The notes: generated from the sequence alone by a model not told the origin. Shown: positions 52,519 through 59,937, counted from the stretch's first letter. The stretch is DNA of 64,000 nt from Flaviramulus_B aquimarinus (GCF_039543205.1 NZ_BAABJH010000001.1:1364001-1428000); one strand, 5' to 3'. Translations and numbers: made by a program.

Positions 52519-54879
52519 CTAACTGCTACAATCTGTGTCACCAGTTGACAAACTTGTTCTAACAGCACTACCTATATCCCAGACACTTTGTGGTAAACAT
52601 AAAAGTGTCGGATTTGTATAAAAAACCAAAAAATTTAAATTAGTCAGATTTCCTAAGTCAGCTGAAACAGAGGTTAAGCTATTGTTCTCAAAATGAACGT
52701 TATCTAAAGTATTCATATTCCCGATAAATGCGGGCACCGTAGTTAAGCCATTATTTGTCCAAAATAAATCAGTCAGGCTTTGTAAATTACCAATAAAGGA
52801 GTCGATAGATGTTAAGTTATTATTATTTACAGTAAGTTCAAGGAGATTGCTCAAAGAGCCTATTTCCTGTGGCAAATTATTTAAACCGTTATTTATAAGC
52901 AATAAATGTTGCAGTCCTGTTAGTTGACCTATTTCTGCAGATATACTTCCCAAAGATTTATTGTTCCAGTTAATATAATAAACTCTTCCATTCTGTACAT
53001 AGCATCCATTTTGCTGTAAAATAGTAACTAAATCTGCATCATTAGTTGAATCCCATAGGGGAGATGAGACATCCACACCTGCATTACCTAATATTAATCT
53101 AATGTTCTTAGCATCTTTAGATAAATCAGATTCCTCATGAAATGTTATATTCTGATCACCCAGTATTTCAATTATAGCATCATTTAGAATAAATGGAATT
53201 TCTAGGGGTCTTGGGTCTTGTTTAGGATATATTAAAAAAAAGGCTTCTCCAGTTGTGAGGTTTGGTGTTAATAAATTAGTTACAAATTTAACCCCAACTT
53301 CTTTTGAAAAATCTTCCCAAACATTTCTATCAAAACCTAAATATGTCTTAGCCATTTTACTTTTAAAAACTTGATAAAGTAAATCTGTCTTAGTACTTTG
53401 ACAGGAACTATTAAATATTACGCTATTGGGAAAATCTCCATTTAAATCTGAAATATACTTAGCAGTAACACCCCAAAAATCATCTTTTACCTCAACAACT
53501 GTATTATTAATTGAAGTTTTGTATTCAACTAGCTTTCCAAGTATTAACTTTTCAGAAAACATTAAATTCTCATGTTCTTCATTATCTTCTTGTAATCTTT
53601 CACGAGTCCAAATTACATTGCCTTTAACTCCGTGTGTACTAAAGTAAATAAATCCATAATCTGTTAAATTACTTAGTGAACTTAAGGTACATTGTTCATT
53701 TTTTAAGTGTATTGGTGGATTAAAACCTAGATTAGCATTATCAAATAAAGTCTTTATTGCGGTTCCTTCCCCTTGTTGAAAATCAGATTCAAATGGCTCA
53801 TAAATAAAAACATCTCTATCTGTAATAATATTTTCATCTCCCATCATACTAAGATTACTAGTCGCACTTATATAATCAGAATTCTTATCTTCTAATTTTA
53901 TGATGCTGCTTTTATTGCTTGTTTTCGCAGTATTCGCTCCTCCTCCTTTAGTCCTATTTCCTTCCTCATCAACTAAAGATATTATGACAAAACTTAAAAG
54001 TCCGGAGTTATACTTAATTTCAACATTTCCATCTGAAATATCAGCTTCTGATATATTTGGAGAACTTTCCAACCAGTCTTTCAAAGTATTTAAAGAATGG
54101 ATGAAATCATATTCAATAAGTATTTCATTTAATTTAGAAACAGCTTCTGTATTTGTTTTTGAAATTTGTTCTAGCGTATCGCCTCCATTTAAATTCAGAT
54201 TAAGACTAAAAGTAACTGTTCTACTTTCTGTAGGTGAATCGTATATACCATTCGTTAACGAACCATAAAATCCTGTATATTTCAGTTCATCACCTATATC
54301 AAAAGTAAAATCATTGGTTACTTTATTTGCGATAGTTTGCGAGTCCTTTTTTGATGTGTTTTTATTTACATACAAAAGGGTGGTTTGATGAACATTATTT
54401 TTAGTCGCTATTAGTTTTGAAAAGTCTTTATGTCCATTATCATATAATTCTATTAGATAAATACCTTCATATTGCGGTGTGAATTCTAATTTATGCAACC
54501 CTTTATTTAGTCTTTCTGAAAAATTAGCAACACTTTGTCCTAAAATATTATAAAAATTAATAGTTGTTTCACCCATACCTTCTGAGTAAAATTCAACAAA
54601 CGCAGCTGAATCAGTTGGGTTTGGATATACCTTTTGAAATCCCTTCTCTTGTATTTCTTGTATATTATCGTTAAGACCTAAAAGACTAGTAAGATTAATA
54701 ACATAAGGATCTGTTAGTTCTATGGATTCTTTTTTAGTTAAATTTTCAATAATAACCTTATCTAAAGGAGCGTTGACACTTGGATCTCCAGTAACTCCAT
54801 CAAAAGTTAAGATAACATCTTGGGCATAATTAAATTTAACAAAGAATAATAAAAATAAAACAAGTAATGCTTTTCTCAT
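52519..54879 (-). CDS. Secreted caspase/CHAT-like protein with leucine-rich repeats
   Basis: A 786-residue exported protein (signal peptide ending NYAQ, residue 20). Residues 20-80 plus a T9SS-sorting-like beta-domain at 83-160 (VYPNPTDSAAFVEFY ... GIYLIELYDNGHKDFSKLIA) resemble the N-terminal module of FISUMP-type proteins, so the sorting-like domain is internal, not terminal. Residues ~330-560 carry a clan-CD peptidase-like dyad: His416-Gly417 in IYFSTHG and Cys493 in VIFNSSCQS, with FWG and GEAFF around it. Residues ~636-760 are five short leucine-rich repeats (NNLPQEIGSLSNLLELTVNNN). I infer a secreted or surface protease whose target or partner is read by the LRRs. Cargo of the intact-integrase cassette. 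Confidence 0.75.
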   Translation of the reverse strand: MRKALLVLFLLFFVKFNYAQDVILTFDGVTGDPSVNAPLDKVIIENLTKKESIELTDPYVINLTSLLGLNDNIQEIQEKGFQKVYPNPTDSAAFVEFYSEGMGETTINFYNILGQSVANFSERLNKGLHKLEFTPQYEGIYLIELYDNGHKDFSKLIATKNNVHQTTLLYVNKNTSKKDSQTIANKVTNDFTFDIGDELKYTGFYGSLTNGIYDSPTESRTVTFSLNLNLNGGDTLEQISKTNTEAVSKLNEILIEYDFIHSLNTLKDWLESSPNISEADISDGNVEIKYNSGLLSFVIISLVDEEGNRTKGGGANTAKTSNKSSIIKLEDKNSDYISATSNLSMMGDENIITDRDVFIYEPFESDFQQGEGTAIKTLFDNANLGFNPPIHLKNEQCTLSSLSNLTDYGFIYFSTHGVKGNVIWTRERLQEDNEEHENLMFSEKLILGKLVEYKTSINNTVVEVKDDFWGVTAKYISDLNGDFPNSVIFNSSCQSTKTDLLYQVFKSKMAKTYLGFDRNVWEDFSKEVGVKFVTNLLTPNLTTGEAFFLIYPKQDPRPLEIPFILNDAIIEILGDQNITFHEESDLSKDAKNIRLILGNAGVDVSSPLWDSTNDADLVTILQQNGCYVQNGRVYYINWNNKSLGSISAEIGQLTGLQHLLLINNGLNNLPQEIGSLSNLLELTVNNNNLTSIDSFIGNLQSLTDLFWTNNGLTTVPAFIGNMNTLDNVHFENNSLTSVSADLGNLTNLNFLVFYTNPTLLCLPQSVWDIGSAVRTSLSTGDTDCSS

Positions 54880-55044
54880 GATAATTGGTTTTAGTTAATA
54901 GCAATAATTTACAAAGTGCACAATGCTCTTAGTCTATAACATTAGAAAAAAGAAAAGAAATGTAAATTTGGGTTTGCTATTTTAAGGAAGATGTAATTTA
55001 TTAGAACCGCCTAGTAGAAGGCCATTAATTAAGTCTCCTGGGCA

Positions 55045-55061
55045 ATACTCAATTTGAGTAC
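55045..55061. promoter_or_regulatory. Cassette palindrome, copy 2
   Basis: ATACTCAATTTGAGTAC, arms TACTCAA / TTGAGTA, located between the integrase end and the start of the LRR/caspase-like gene (166 bp upstream). The integrase-end hairpin AATACCCATTTTTAGGTATT (about 55101-55120) and the leader GCTATTAACTAA are also conserved with copies 1 and 3. Confidence 0.65.
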
Positions 55062-55111
55062 TATTTAAATTTCAATATATAACTAATTATTAATCAAAAC
55101 AATACCCATTT

Positions 55112-56314
55112 TTAGGTATTTTTGAACTTCCCATCCAACCGCTCCATTTCCAAACTAATCTTCCTCTGCACCACCTTACCATAGCTATCTTGAGTGATTT
55201 TCACATTGGAATGCCCTAACAACTCACTAACAATCTCCATCGGTACATCATTATATAACAATACAGTACTTGCAAATGTTTTTCTTGCTATATGTGTGGT
55301 TAAGTTTTTATCTATACCAACAATAACAGCCACTTCTTTTAAATAAGAATTATAACGTGGATTACTAATTCTAGGAAAAATAAAGCTATCATCACTTTTG
55401 TACTGTTCCATAATTTCTAACGCCTTAGGTAGTAATGGTATTGAGAGTTCTTTAGAAGTCTTCTCACGCCTCATTTTAATCCATAAGTTACCATCAAAGC
55501 CTTTAACAACATTATCATGGGCTAAATTCATTAGCTCTCTATACGGTAACCCTGTATAACATGAAAACACAAACAAGTCTTTAATAAATTGTAATCTAGT
55601 CTGTGTAAACTTATGTTGTTCCAATGATCCTAATTCTTCAGGAGATAAAAATACTATCTCAGTTCTAACAGTCTTGGTTTTGAACAATATAAATGGGTCT
55701 TTAGCTAAATAATTCTCAGCTACAGCAACCCTTACTACCTTTCTAAAGCGTTTAATCTTTTTGTTAATGGTTATTTGTTTTAATTTCTGTTGGGTTTTAT
55801 AGTAATATTCCAATTCTGTGATAAAATTAGACTCTAACTTTTTTAGACGAATATCATTGGTTTTAAACTTCCATTTAACAAAGCGTTTAACATCATTTTT
55901 AATGTATTCAAACTTGTTATATGTTACTTGCTTAATATCAATGCCCACAAGCGTTTTAAGCCTTTTTAAGTAACGTTCAAAGAACTCAACCACATTGTAT
56001 TCTTTTTGTGTTTTAACACCTTTATATAGGCTGTAAATATCATCTACATTAAAACCCTCTTCTTTAACTTGAAGCATTAAAAAAGCCCTATTAATTTTAG
56101 TTTTAATAAGGCTTAACTGCGAGTTTAAAATGTCTGCATTTGGTTCTGGAGGGTCAACACATTGTTGCTTACTGTTCCAGTGTTTAGGGTTTACAAATTG
56201 CCCTGTGGCAAAATGATGTCTTATTTTGTTGTAAGTCAACCTACATCGTATAGGACACTTACCCTTCTTATTGAGTTTAGTCTTACTGACTATAAATAAT
56301 ATGTTTAGTTTCAT
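55112..56314 (-). CDS. Tyrosine-type recombinase/integrase (intact)
   Basis: The ATG at 56314 gives 400 residues: arm-binding N-terminus (MKLNILFIVSKTKLNKKGKCPIRCRLTY ... NPKHWNSK), SAM-like core-binding domain (~105-210) and catalytic domain. The catalytic set is complete in this numbering: Arg259 (GLPYRELMNL), His341/Arg344 (HIARKTFAS), His368 (LLGHSNVKITQ) and Tyr378 (DSYGKV), so it should be active. The longer in-frame reading up to 56422 runs through the leader repeats and is rejected. No excisionase or relaxase is adjacent. Upstream are the TTGRC repeats and a GCATTTT-GAGT-AAAATGC hairpin (56403-56420). Confidence 0.93.
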   Translation of the reverse strand: MKLNILFIVSKTKLNKKGKCPIRCRLTYNKIRHHFATGQFVNPKHWNSKQQCVDPPEPNADILNSQLSLIKTKINRAFLMLQVKEEGFNVDDIYSLYKGVKTQKEYNVVEFFERYLKRLKTLVGIDIKQVTYNKFEYIKNDVKRFVKWKFKTNDIRLKKLESNFITELEYYYKTQQKLKQITINKKIKRFRKVVRVAVAENYLAKDPFILFKTKTVRTEIVFLSPEELGSLEQHKFTQTRLQFIKDLFVFSCYTGLPYRELMNLAHDNVVKGFDGNLWIKMRREKTSKELSIPLLPKALEIMEQYKSDDSFIFPRISNPRYNSYLKEVAVIVGIDKNLTTHIARKTFASTVLLYNDVPMEIVSELLGHSNVKITQDSYGKVVQRKISLEMERLDGKFKNT

Positions 56315-56391
56315 GATTTTATAAATTTTAAATGGGGTACCTTGAAAAGTTTTTGGGGTACCTAATAGTATGCCTTTTTTGAGTAAAAAAC

Positions 56392-56420
56392 TTGGCAAGT
56401 TGGCATTTTGAGTAAAATGC
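56392..56420. promoter_or_regulatory. Integrase leader repeats and hairpin
   Basis: TTGGCAAGTTGGC (56392-56404), direct repeats of TTGGC, runs into a perfect hairpin GCATTTT/AAAATGC with a GAGT loop (56403-56420). Similar sequences occur at 48168 and 50678 with integrase remnants. Confidence 0.55.
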
Positions 56421-56463
56421 AACTAATGCAGTAAATGCAACGATAATACAGACTTTATTGCAC

Positions 56464-56535
56464 AAAAAAACCCAACACTTTCGTATCGGGTTTAATTTTG
56501 CTCCCACTAATATTGTATTGTCGAACCAATTTAAC
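56464..56535 (-). other. Terminator plus possible decayed tRNA 3' end (old attachment site)
   Basis: On the minus strand GGTTCGA then GGGAGCA is followed by AAACCCGATAC-GAAA-GTGTTGGGTTT and a T-run: an 11-bp stem with two G-U pairs and a GAAA loop. The order T-loop, GGAGCA, terminator is the same as in the tRNA-Asn fragment at 58217-58299, but the T-stem no longer pairs. The hairpin probably terminates the 56591 gene. That it is an old att copy is a guess from the parallel layout. Confidence 0.4.
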
Positions 56536-56590
56536 GAAGAATTAAAACGGTTTACGTTATTCTATGATAGTAATTATAAATGTTTTAAGC

Positions 56591-57874
56591 CTATTCTCTA
56601 TCCAAAATTAGATTAAAGTAGTCGTCATAACCTGCCGAATAATAATCACCATCCCCAAAGAAACGAGTATCTAAAACTGAATTAACAACAAAAGGAAAAT
56701 TTAAACCAGTTCCGCCTACTGTGATATTTATTAAACCTGAAGAAGCATTATAATTAATATAATAAGTATAACCAGTACTATACCACCCAGTATTTTGATC
56801 TGGTATATTTGTTTCATTATAAGTAGATACTCCATTTATATCAAAAACAACTCTTTCATAATGATGTAAACTGCCATCTAAATTATTAACTGTCATCAAC
56901 CAAGTTCCTTCATAATTAAAATCTTCTGAATTCGTAGAAGCAAACGCAATACAACCATTTTCGTCTCTAACCATAACATAATAATCTCCATCATCTGGAG
57001 CAGTTATAACATGAGTAATTGGAGTTGTAGCAGTTTCTCCTGTAGACCAATAAAAGTCATAAGTAGCTGAGTCTCCATTTACAATAGCTACCAAAACATT
57101 CCCAGGGTCTACACCTATAATTACACTTAGGTTTGAATTACTACATTGGTTGTCTATAATAGTCGTTTCTGGTGATGATGGAGCATTTGGGTCTATATTA
57201 GCTGCAGGTGGCTCATCAGCTATAGCAGCGGTCGTATATGCAAGAGCTGCAAGTATTCTAGCTAAAGCCGGTGCTTTAGCATAAAGTAATGTCCCTACAA
57301 CAGCTAAAATAGTTACAGCAACTCCTACGTTTGCCAGTACTGCGGTATCCTCAGGAGGACTTTTTATTTTTAACCCCTTACCATATAAATTATTCGCAAT
57401 AAATTCTTCTCCATTAGTTTCAACTGTAGAAAAATATAGTATATCATCTTCTAATGTTGTCCAATCTCTTTTAAGAATTATGTAATTAACTATACCTTCT
57501 TCAGGATAAGTGAATGAATGAATCTCATTTTCCTTCACACCATTAACTTCTGAATAGGTATATTTAACTCTTTGTAATTCATCTAATACTACATATTCTA
57601 TTCTATCTGAATCATCAACTTTGTATGCTAAACTTTGCGTTAACAATCCCTCTCCATTAGCATCAGTACTGCCATAAAAATATGTTGTTGCCTTATCTTC
57701 TTCTATGTAAACTTCGGATAACAATTGCCCTTCAGAATCTGGCGTACTTAAATAGTTTATAATCTCACTATTTCTAATTGGAATATTATCTCCCTGTGAA
57801 TCAGAATCTTTTGAACAAGAAAAAATTATTGTGAAAGAAAAAATGATAAATAGCAATTTTTTTAGAAACTTCAT
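56591..57874 (-). CDS. Lipoprotein with SprB-like repeat and unrecognised C-terminal domain
   Basis: A 427-residue lipoprotein (lipobox FSC, Cys20). Residues ~30-315 are almost the same as in the lipoprotein at 50716, including the hydrophobic segment (VLANVGVAVTILAVVGTLLYAK) and the SprB-like repeat ending ENGCIAFAST. The last ~110 residues (YEGTWLMTVNNLDGSLHHYERVV ... YDDYFNLILDRE) replace the DUF1566 domain by a beta-rich domain I do not recognise, loosely lipocalin-like. DNA similarity stops sharply at the domain junction (about 56935 against 51240). Cargo of the rightmost cassette. Confidence 0.78.
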   Translation of the reverse strand: MKFLKKLLFIIFSFTIIFSCSKDSDSQGDNIPIRNSEIINYLSTPDSEGQLLSEVYIEEDKATTYFYGSTDANGEGLLTQSLAYKVDDSDRIEYVVLDELQRVKYTYSEVNGVKENEIHSFTYPEEGIVNYIILKRDWTTLEDDILYFSTVETNGEEFIANNLYGKGLKIKSPPEDTAVLANVGVAVTILAVVGTLLYAKAPALARILAALAYTTAAIADEPPAANIDPNAPSSPETTIIDNQCSNSNLSVIIGVDPGNVLVAIVNGDSATYDFYWSTGETATTPITHVITAPDDGDYYVMVRDENGCIAFASTNSEDFNYEGTWLMTVNNLDGSLHHYERVVFDINGVSTYNETNIPDQNTGWYSTGYTYYINYNASSGLINITVGGTGLNFPFVVNSVLDTRFFGDGDYYSAGYDDYFNLILDRE

Positions 57875-57933
57875 GGTTAATTAGGTCTTAGTTAATAGCC
57901 TAAGTAAATTAGAAAAAGCACTTCTCTAATAAA

Positions 57934-57950
57934 ATACTGAATTTGAGTAT
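57934..57950. promoter_or_regulatory. Cassette palindrome, copy 3
   Basis: ATACTGAATTTGAGTAT, one mismatched pair in the arms, 60 bp upstream of the lipoprotein start at 57874, the same distance as copy 1 from its gene. The hairpin AATACCCATTATTGGGTATA (about 58002-58022) again marks the integrase end. Confidence 0.6.
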
Positions 57951-58009
57951 TTATAAATAACACTTATTTATTGCAAGTTAAAACACAATTAAACTAAAGG
58001 CAATACCCA

Positions 58010-58195
58010 TTATTGGGTATATTTTTGCCACATACCCTTCATTTAGCCCCTTAAACCTATAAATTTCGAAATATGTGCTATTGTAAACCAACCTTGTAGA
58101 ACAATCTTGAATAGTTTTAATACTGGAATACCCAAGTAATTCACTTACGACTTCCCTTAGCAAATCGTTATGCAATGAACTATACTAGCATGTTT
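58010..58195 (-). pseudogene. Integrase 3'-end remnant
   Basis: Minus-strand translation keeps EVVSELLGYSSIKTIQD in place of IVSELLGHSNVKITQD, then decays; the tyrosine context DSYGK is lost (DCSTR). It abuts the tRNA-Asn terminator at 58217. Confidence 0.75.
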
Positions 58196-58216
58196 TCCAA
58201 GGAAAATTTAGGGCAT

Positions 58217-58247
58217 AAAAAAACCACCTAATTTCTTAAGTGGTTTT
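58217..58247 (-). terminator. Terminator of the former tRNA gene
   Basis: On the minus strand AAAACCAC-TTAAGAAATTAG-GTGGTTTT is followed by T residues, directly after the tRNA fragment. Confidence 0.65.
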
Positions 58248-58251
58248 AGTT

Positions 58252-58299
58252 GCTCCTTCTCTTGGGCTCGAACCAAGGACCCTCTGATTAACAGTCATT
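58252..58299 (-). other. tRNA-Asn (GTT) 3' fragment, putative attachment site
   Basis: On the minus strand this reads ATGACTGTTAATCAGAGG, then the T-arm CTTGG-TTCGAGC-CCAAG and the 3' acceptor AGAAGGAGC. The anticodon loop CTGTTAA carries the Asn anticodon GTT. No D-arm or 5' acceptor is found in the following bases, so the gene is only its 3' part. Such fragments are what tRNA-targeting integrases leave at the far end of an inserted island. The remaining 190 bp up to 58492 show nothing recognisable. Confidence 0.78.
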
Positions 58300-58491
58300 T
58301 AGATAAAGTTATCATATACTTTCATTTTAATTCAATCACTTGATAATAAGCATTCTATTAAAGTTTAGGATTTCATAAATCTTCATTCATTTTCATATAT
58401 TTATCTAATTTGTTGCAGTATTGTTACACCCAATAAATTAGAGTATTAAATATTTGTAAATATGTAAGATCTGCAATACATGTGAAAACAT

Positions 58492-58851
58492 TTAAAATGG
58501 TAAGTCATTATCTGAGTCATCAATAAAACTTGCAGGTTGTTGTTCAGGTAAATTAGTAGGCTTAGCCTCTTGGCAATTTAAAAGCTCAATTCTCCAACCT
58601 TGAATAGCATTAAAGTATTTGGATACTCCTTCAGGATTTATCCATTCTCTACCTCTAAAATTGATACTTATTTTCACATCCTGCCCTACAACATAACCAT
58701 TTAGCAAATCACATTTGTCTTGAATAAATTCTACAAGTATGGGCTGAGGGTATTGTTCTTCTGTAGCAATAACAACTTCTCGTTTTCTAAAGCCGTTGTT
58801 ACCTATACTTTGAGTGTCATTTAACACTTTTATTTTTCCTATTAATTCCAT
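58492..58851 (-). CDS. DUF3127 protein (SSB-like)
   Basis: A 119-residue protein: ELIGKIKVLNDTQSIGNNGFRKREVVIATEEQYPQPILVEFIQDKC, then GYVVGQDVKISINFRGREW and WRIELLN, which is the DUF3127 OB-fold-like pattern. The acidic tail DDSDNDLPF is strikingly like the C-terminal tip of single-stranded-DNA-binding proteins (DDDxPF), which recruits replication and repair enzymes. A ssDNA-binding role is therefore plausible. It lies 3 bp after the upstream gene. Confidence 0.82.
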   Translation of the reverse strand: MELIGKIKVLNDTQSIGNNGFRKREVVIATEEQYPQPILVEFIQDKCDLLNGYVVGQDVKISINFRGREWINPEGVSKYFNAIQGWRIELLNCQEAKPTNLPEQQPASFIDDSDNDLPF

Positions 58852-58854
58852 TGG

Positions 58855-59160
58855 TTAATATTGAATGTCTTTTATAATATTATTAAGGTCTATCAGCTCT
58901 TGATAGTTATTACCATTTCTGTGTTTTTCTGAAACCTCCAAAAGTTTATTGTAGAGTTTAAGAAACTCTGATTCCCTTGTTAGTAACTTATGACCATCAA
59001 TATCTGCTTTCGGAAATTCAATCTTTAGCAAATCAAAATCGCTACTTAAAGAATTGTATCTATCTTCATGTTTTAACAACCACCAATCTATTTTACCTCT
59101 TGTAAATACCCCCCTGTCTGATACTGATTTAAGCTCTTCTATTAATTCCTTGAATTTCAT
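58855..59160 (-). CDS. Hypothetical protein
   Basis: 101 residues from the ATG at 59160 (a TTG sits just before it at 59163). Charged, predicted helical: MKFKELIEELKSVSDRGVFTR at the N-terminus and KLLEVSEKHRNGNNYQELIDLNNIIKD at the end. No family recognised. Middle gene of a probable three-gene operon (59519 to 58492). Confidence 0.65.
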   Translation of the reverse strand: MKFKELIEELKSVSDRGVFTRGKIDWWLLKHEDRYNSLSSDFDLLKIEFPKADIDGHKLLTRESEFLKLYNKLLEVSEKHRNGNNYQELIDLNNIIKDIQY

Positions 59161-59171
59161 CAAACTAAAGA

Positions 59172-59519
59172 TTAGTTAAACCAACCATAAATAGTATCGA
59201 TTATAGATTCTCCAATACCATATATAAACATTAATATCATCGTTATAGTAAAAATTACTCCTATTACAGAGCCAATCCAAACACCAAGATATTTAATCTT
59301 ACTACCCTCTTCTAATGAAATCACAAAAAATGCCACAACAAGAAAGGTTAAGATGTAAAACTTAATTAAATAATCATGGAAATATGCTCCAACCAGATAA
59401 TTAAACAAAATAAATAGTCCTATTACAATAATAATTTTAACAACTCCATATTTGGCTACACGGCTATCCATTTCACTTGATAAGGACTTTAAAAAGTCTT
59501 TTATTTTACTATAGCTCAT
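59172..59519 (-). CDS. Hypothetical membrane protein
   Basis: A 115-residue protein with three hydrophobic segments (VVKIIIVIGLFILFNYLVGAY, FYILTFLVVAFFVISL, WIGSVIGVIFTITMILMFIY) after a short cytoplasmic helix. No family recognised. Divergent from the XRE gene; its promoter region contains a copy of the ATATGACAT motif that is part of the XRE operator. Confidence 0.65.
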   Translation of the reverse strand: MSYSKIKDFLKSLSSEMDSRVAKYGVVKIIIVIGLFILFNYLVGAYFHDYLIKFYILTFLVVAFFVISLEEGSKIKYLGVWIGSVIGVIFTITMILMFIYGIGESIIDTIYGWFN

Positions 59520-59582
59520 AATGATTTAGGTTTATAATATTGCCATATATGACATTACAAGGTGCTAATTTATACTGTCTAT

Positions 59583-59604
59583 TTGACATTGCCAAATATG
59601 TCAA
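59583..59604 (+). promoter_or_regulatory. Inverted repeat over the XRE start (candidate operator)
   Basis: TTGACAT (59583-59589) and ATGTCAA (59598-59604) are inverse copies 8 bp apart; the second arm includes the ATG at 59598. A related half-site (ATATATGACATT, about 59546-59557) lies in the same divergent region. Confidence 0.5.
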
Positions 59605-59837
59605 GTATGAAGAAGTCAAAGCTTTTAAAATTAGTTGGAAAAAGAATTAAAGAAGTAAGGGAGTCTAAAAATATTACACAACTCCAACTTGTTATTAACA
59701 TGGAAGAAGTAGCTGGTAAATTTGATACAACTAACGTATCAAGGATAGAATCAGGCAGAACAAACCCAACAATATATACATTACATAGAATAGCCGAAGC
59801 TTTAGAAGTTGAACTAACAGAACTTATTGATTTTTAA
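59598..59837 (+). CDS. XRE-family transcriptional regulator
   Basis: 79 residues from the ATG at 59598 (a second ATG at 59607 is equally possible; the longer reading from 59562 passes through the operator). The Cro/C1 fold is clear: VGKRIKEVRESKNITQLQLVINMEEVAGKFDTTNVSRIESGRTNPTIYTLHRIAEALEVELTELIDF, with an unusually long insert between helices 2 and 3. Divergent from the small membrane protein gene. The ~100 bp after it hold nothing recognisable. Confidence 0.8.
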   Translation: MSSMKKSKLLKLVGKRIKEVRESKNITQLQLVINMEEVAGKFDTTNVSRIESGRTNPTIYTLHRIAEALEVELTELIDF

Positions 59838-59937
59838 AAAACGCTATTAATACCTATCTATGCTTACATTAAAAGTTATAATTTGCCCTAAAAAGTGTCC
59901 TTTTAAGCACGTTCATGAATTAATAGAAGACAAAATA

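Larger units (their letters stand above)
48041..58310. mobile_element. Array of integrase / surface-protein cassettes bounded by a tRNA-Asn fragment
   Basis: Integrase 3' ends occur at about 49520-49630 (highly decayed), 52327-52506 (decayed), 55112-56314 (intact gene) and 58010-58195 (decayed), plus one 5' end at 48048-48254. Each 3' end is followed, in minus-strand order, by a secreted or lipoprotein gene (48310, 50716, 52519, 56591). Three of the four upstream regions carry a 17-bp palindrome and a GCTATTAACYAA leader; the fourth keeps a half-site. The right border is a tRNA-Asn 3' fragment. The simplest reading is repeated insertion or duplication of a small integrase-plus-cargo element at one site. 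This is my inference from direct sequence comparison. Confidence 0.7.

Noticed and set aside
52519..54879. Assigning this as an internalin-type virulence factor because of its LRRs
   Set aside because: The LRR block is short and generic; the peptidase-like core and Bacteroidota-type export signals are the informative parts, and no host interaction can be read from sequence.
56315..56422. Longer integrase N-terminus starting at 56422
   Set aside because: The extra 36 codons run through GGTACC repeats and the leader hairpin; the remnant at 48 kb shows the same DNA as non-coding leader ahead of MKLNIL.
58252..58299. Complete tRNA gene
   Set aside because: D-arm and 5' acceptor strand are absent in the following ~80 bases; only the 3' part from the anticodon loop is present.
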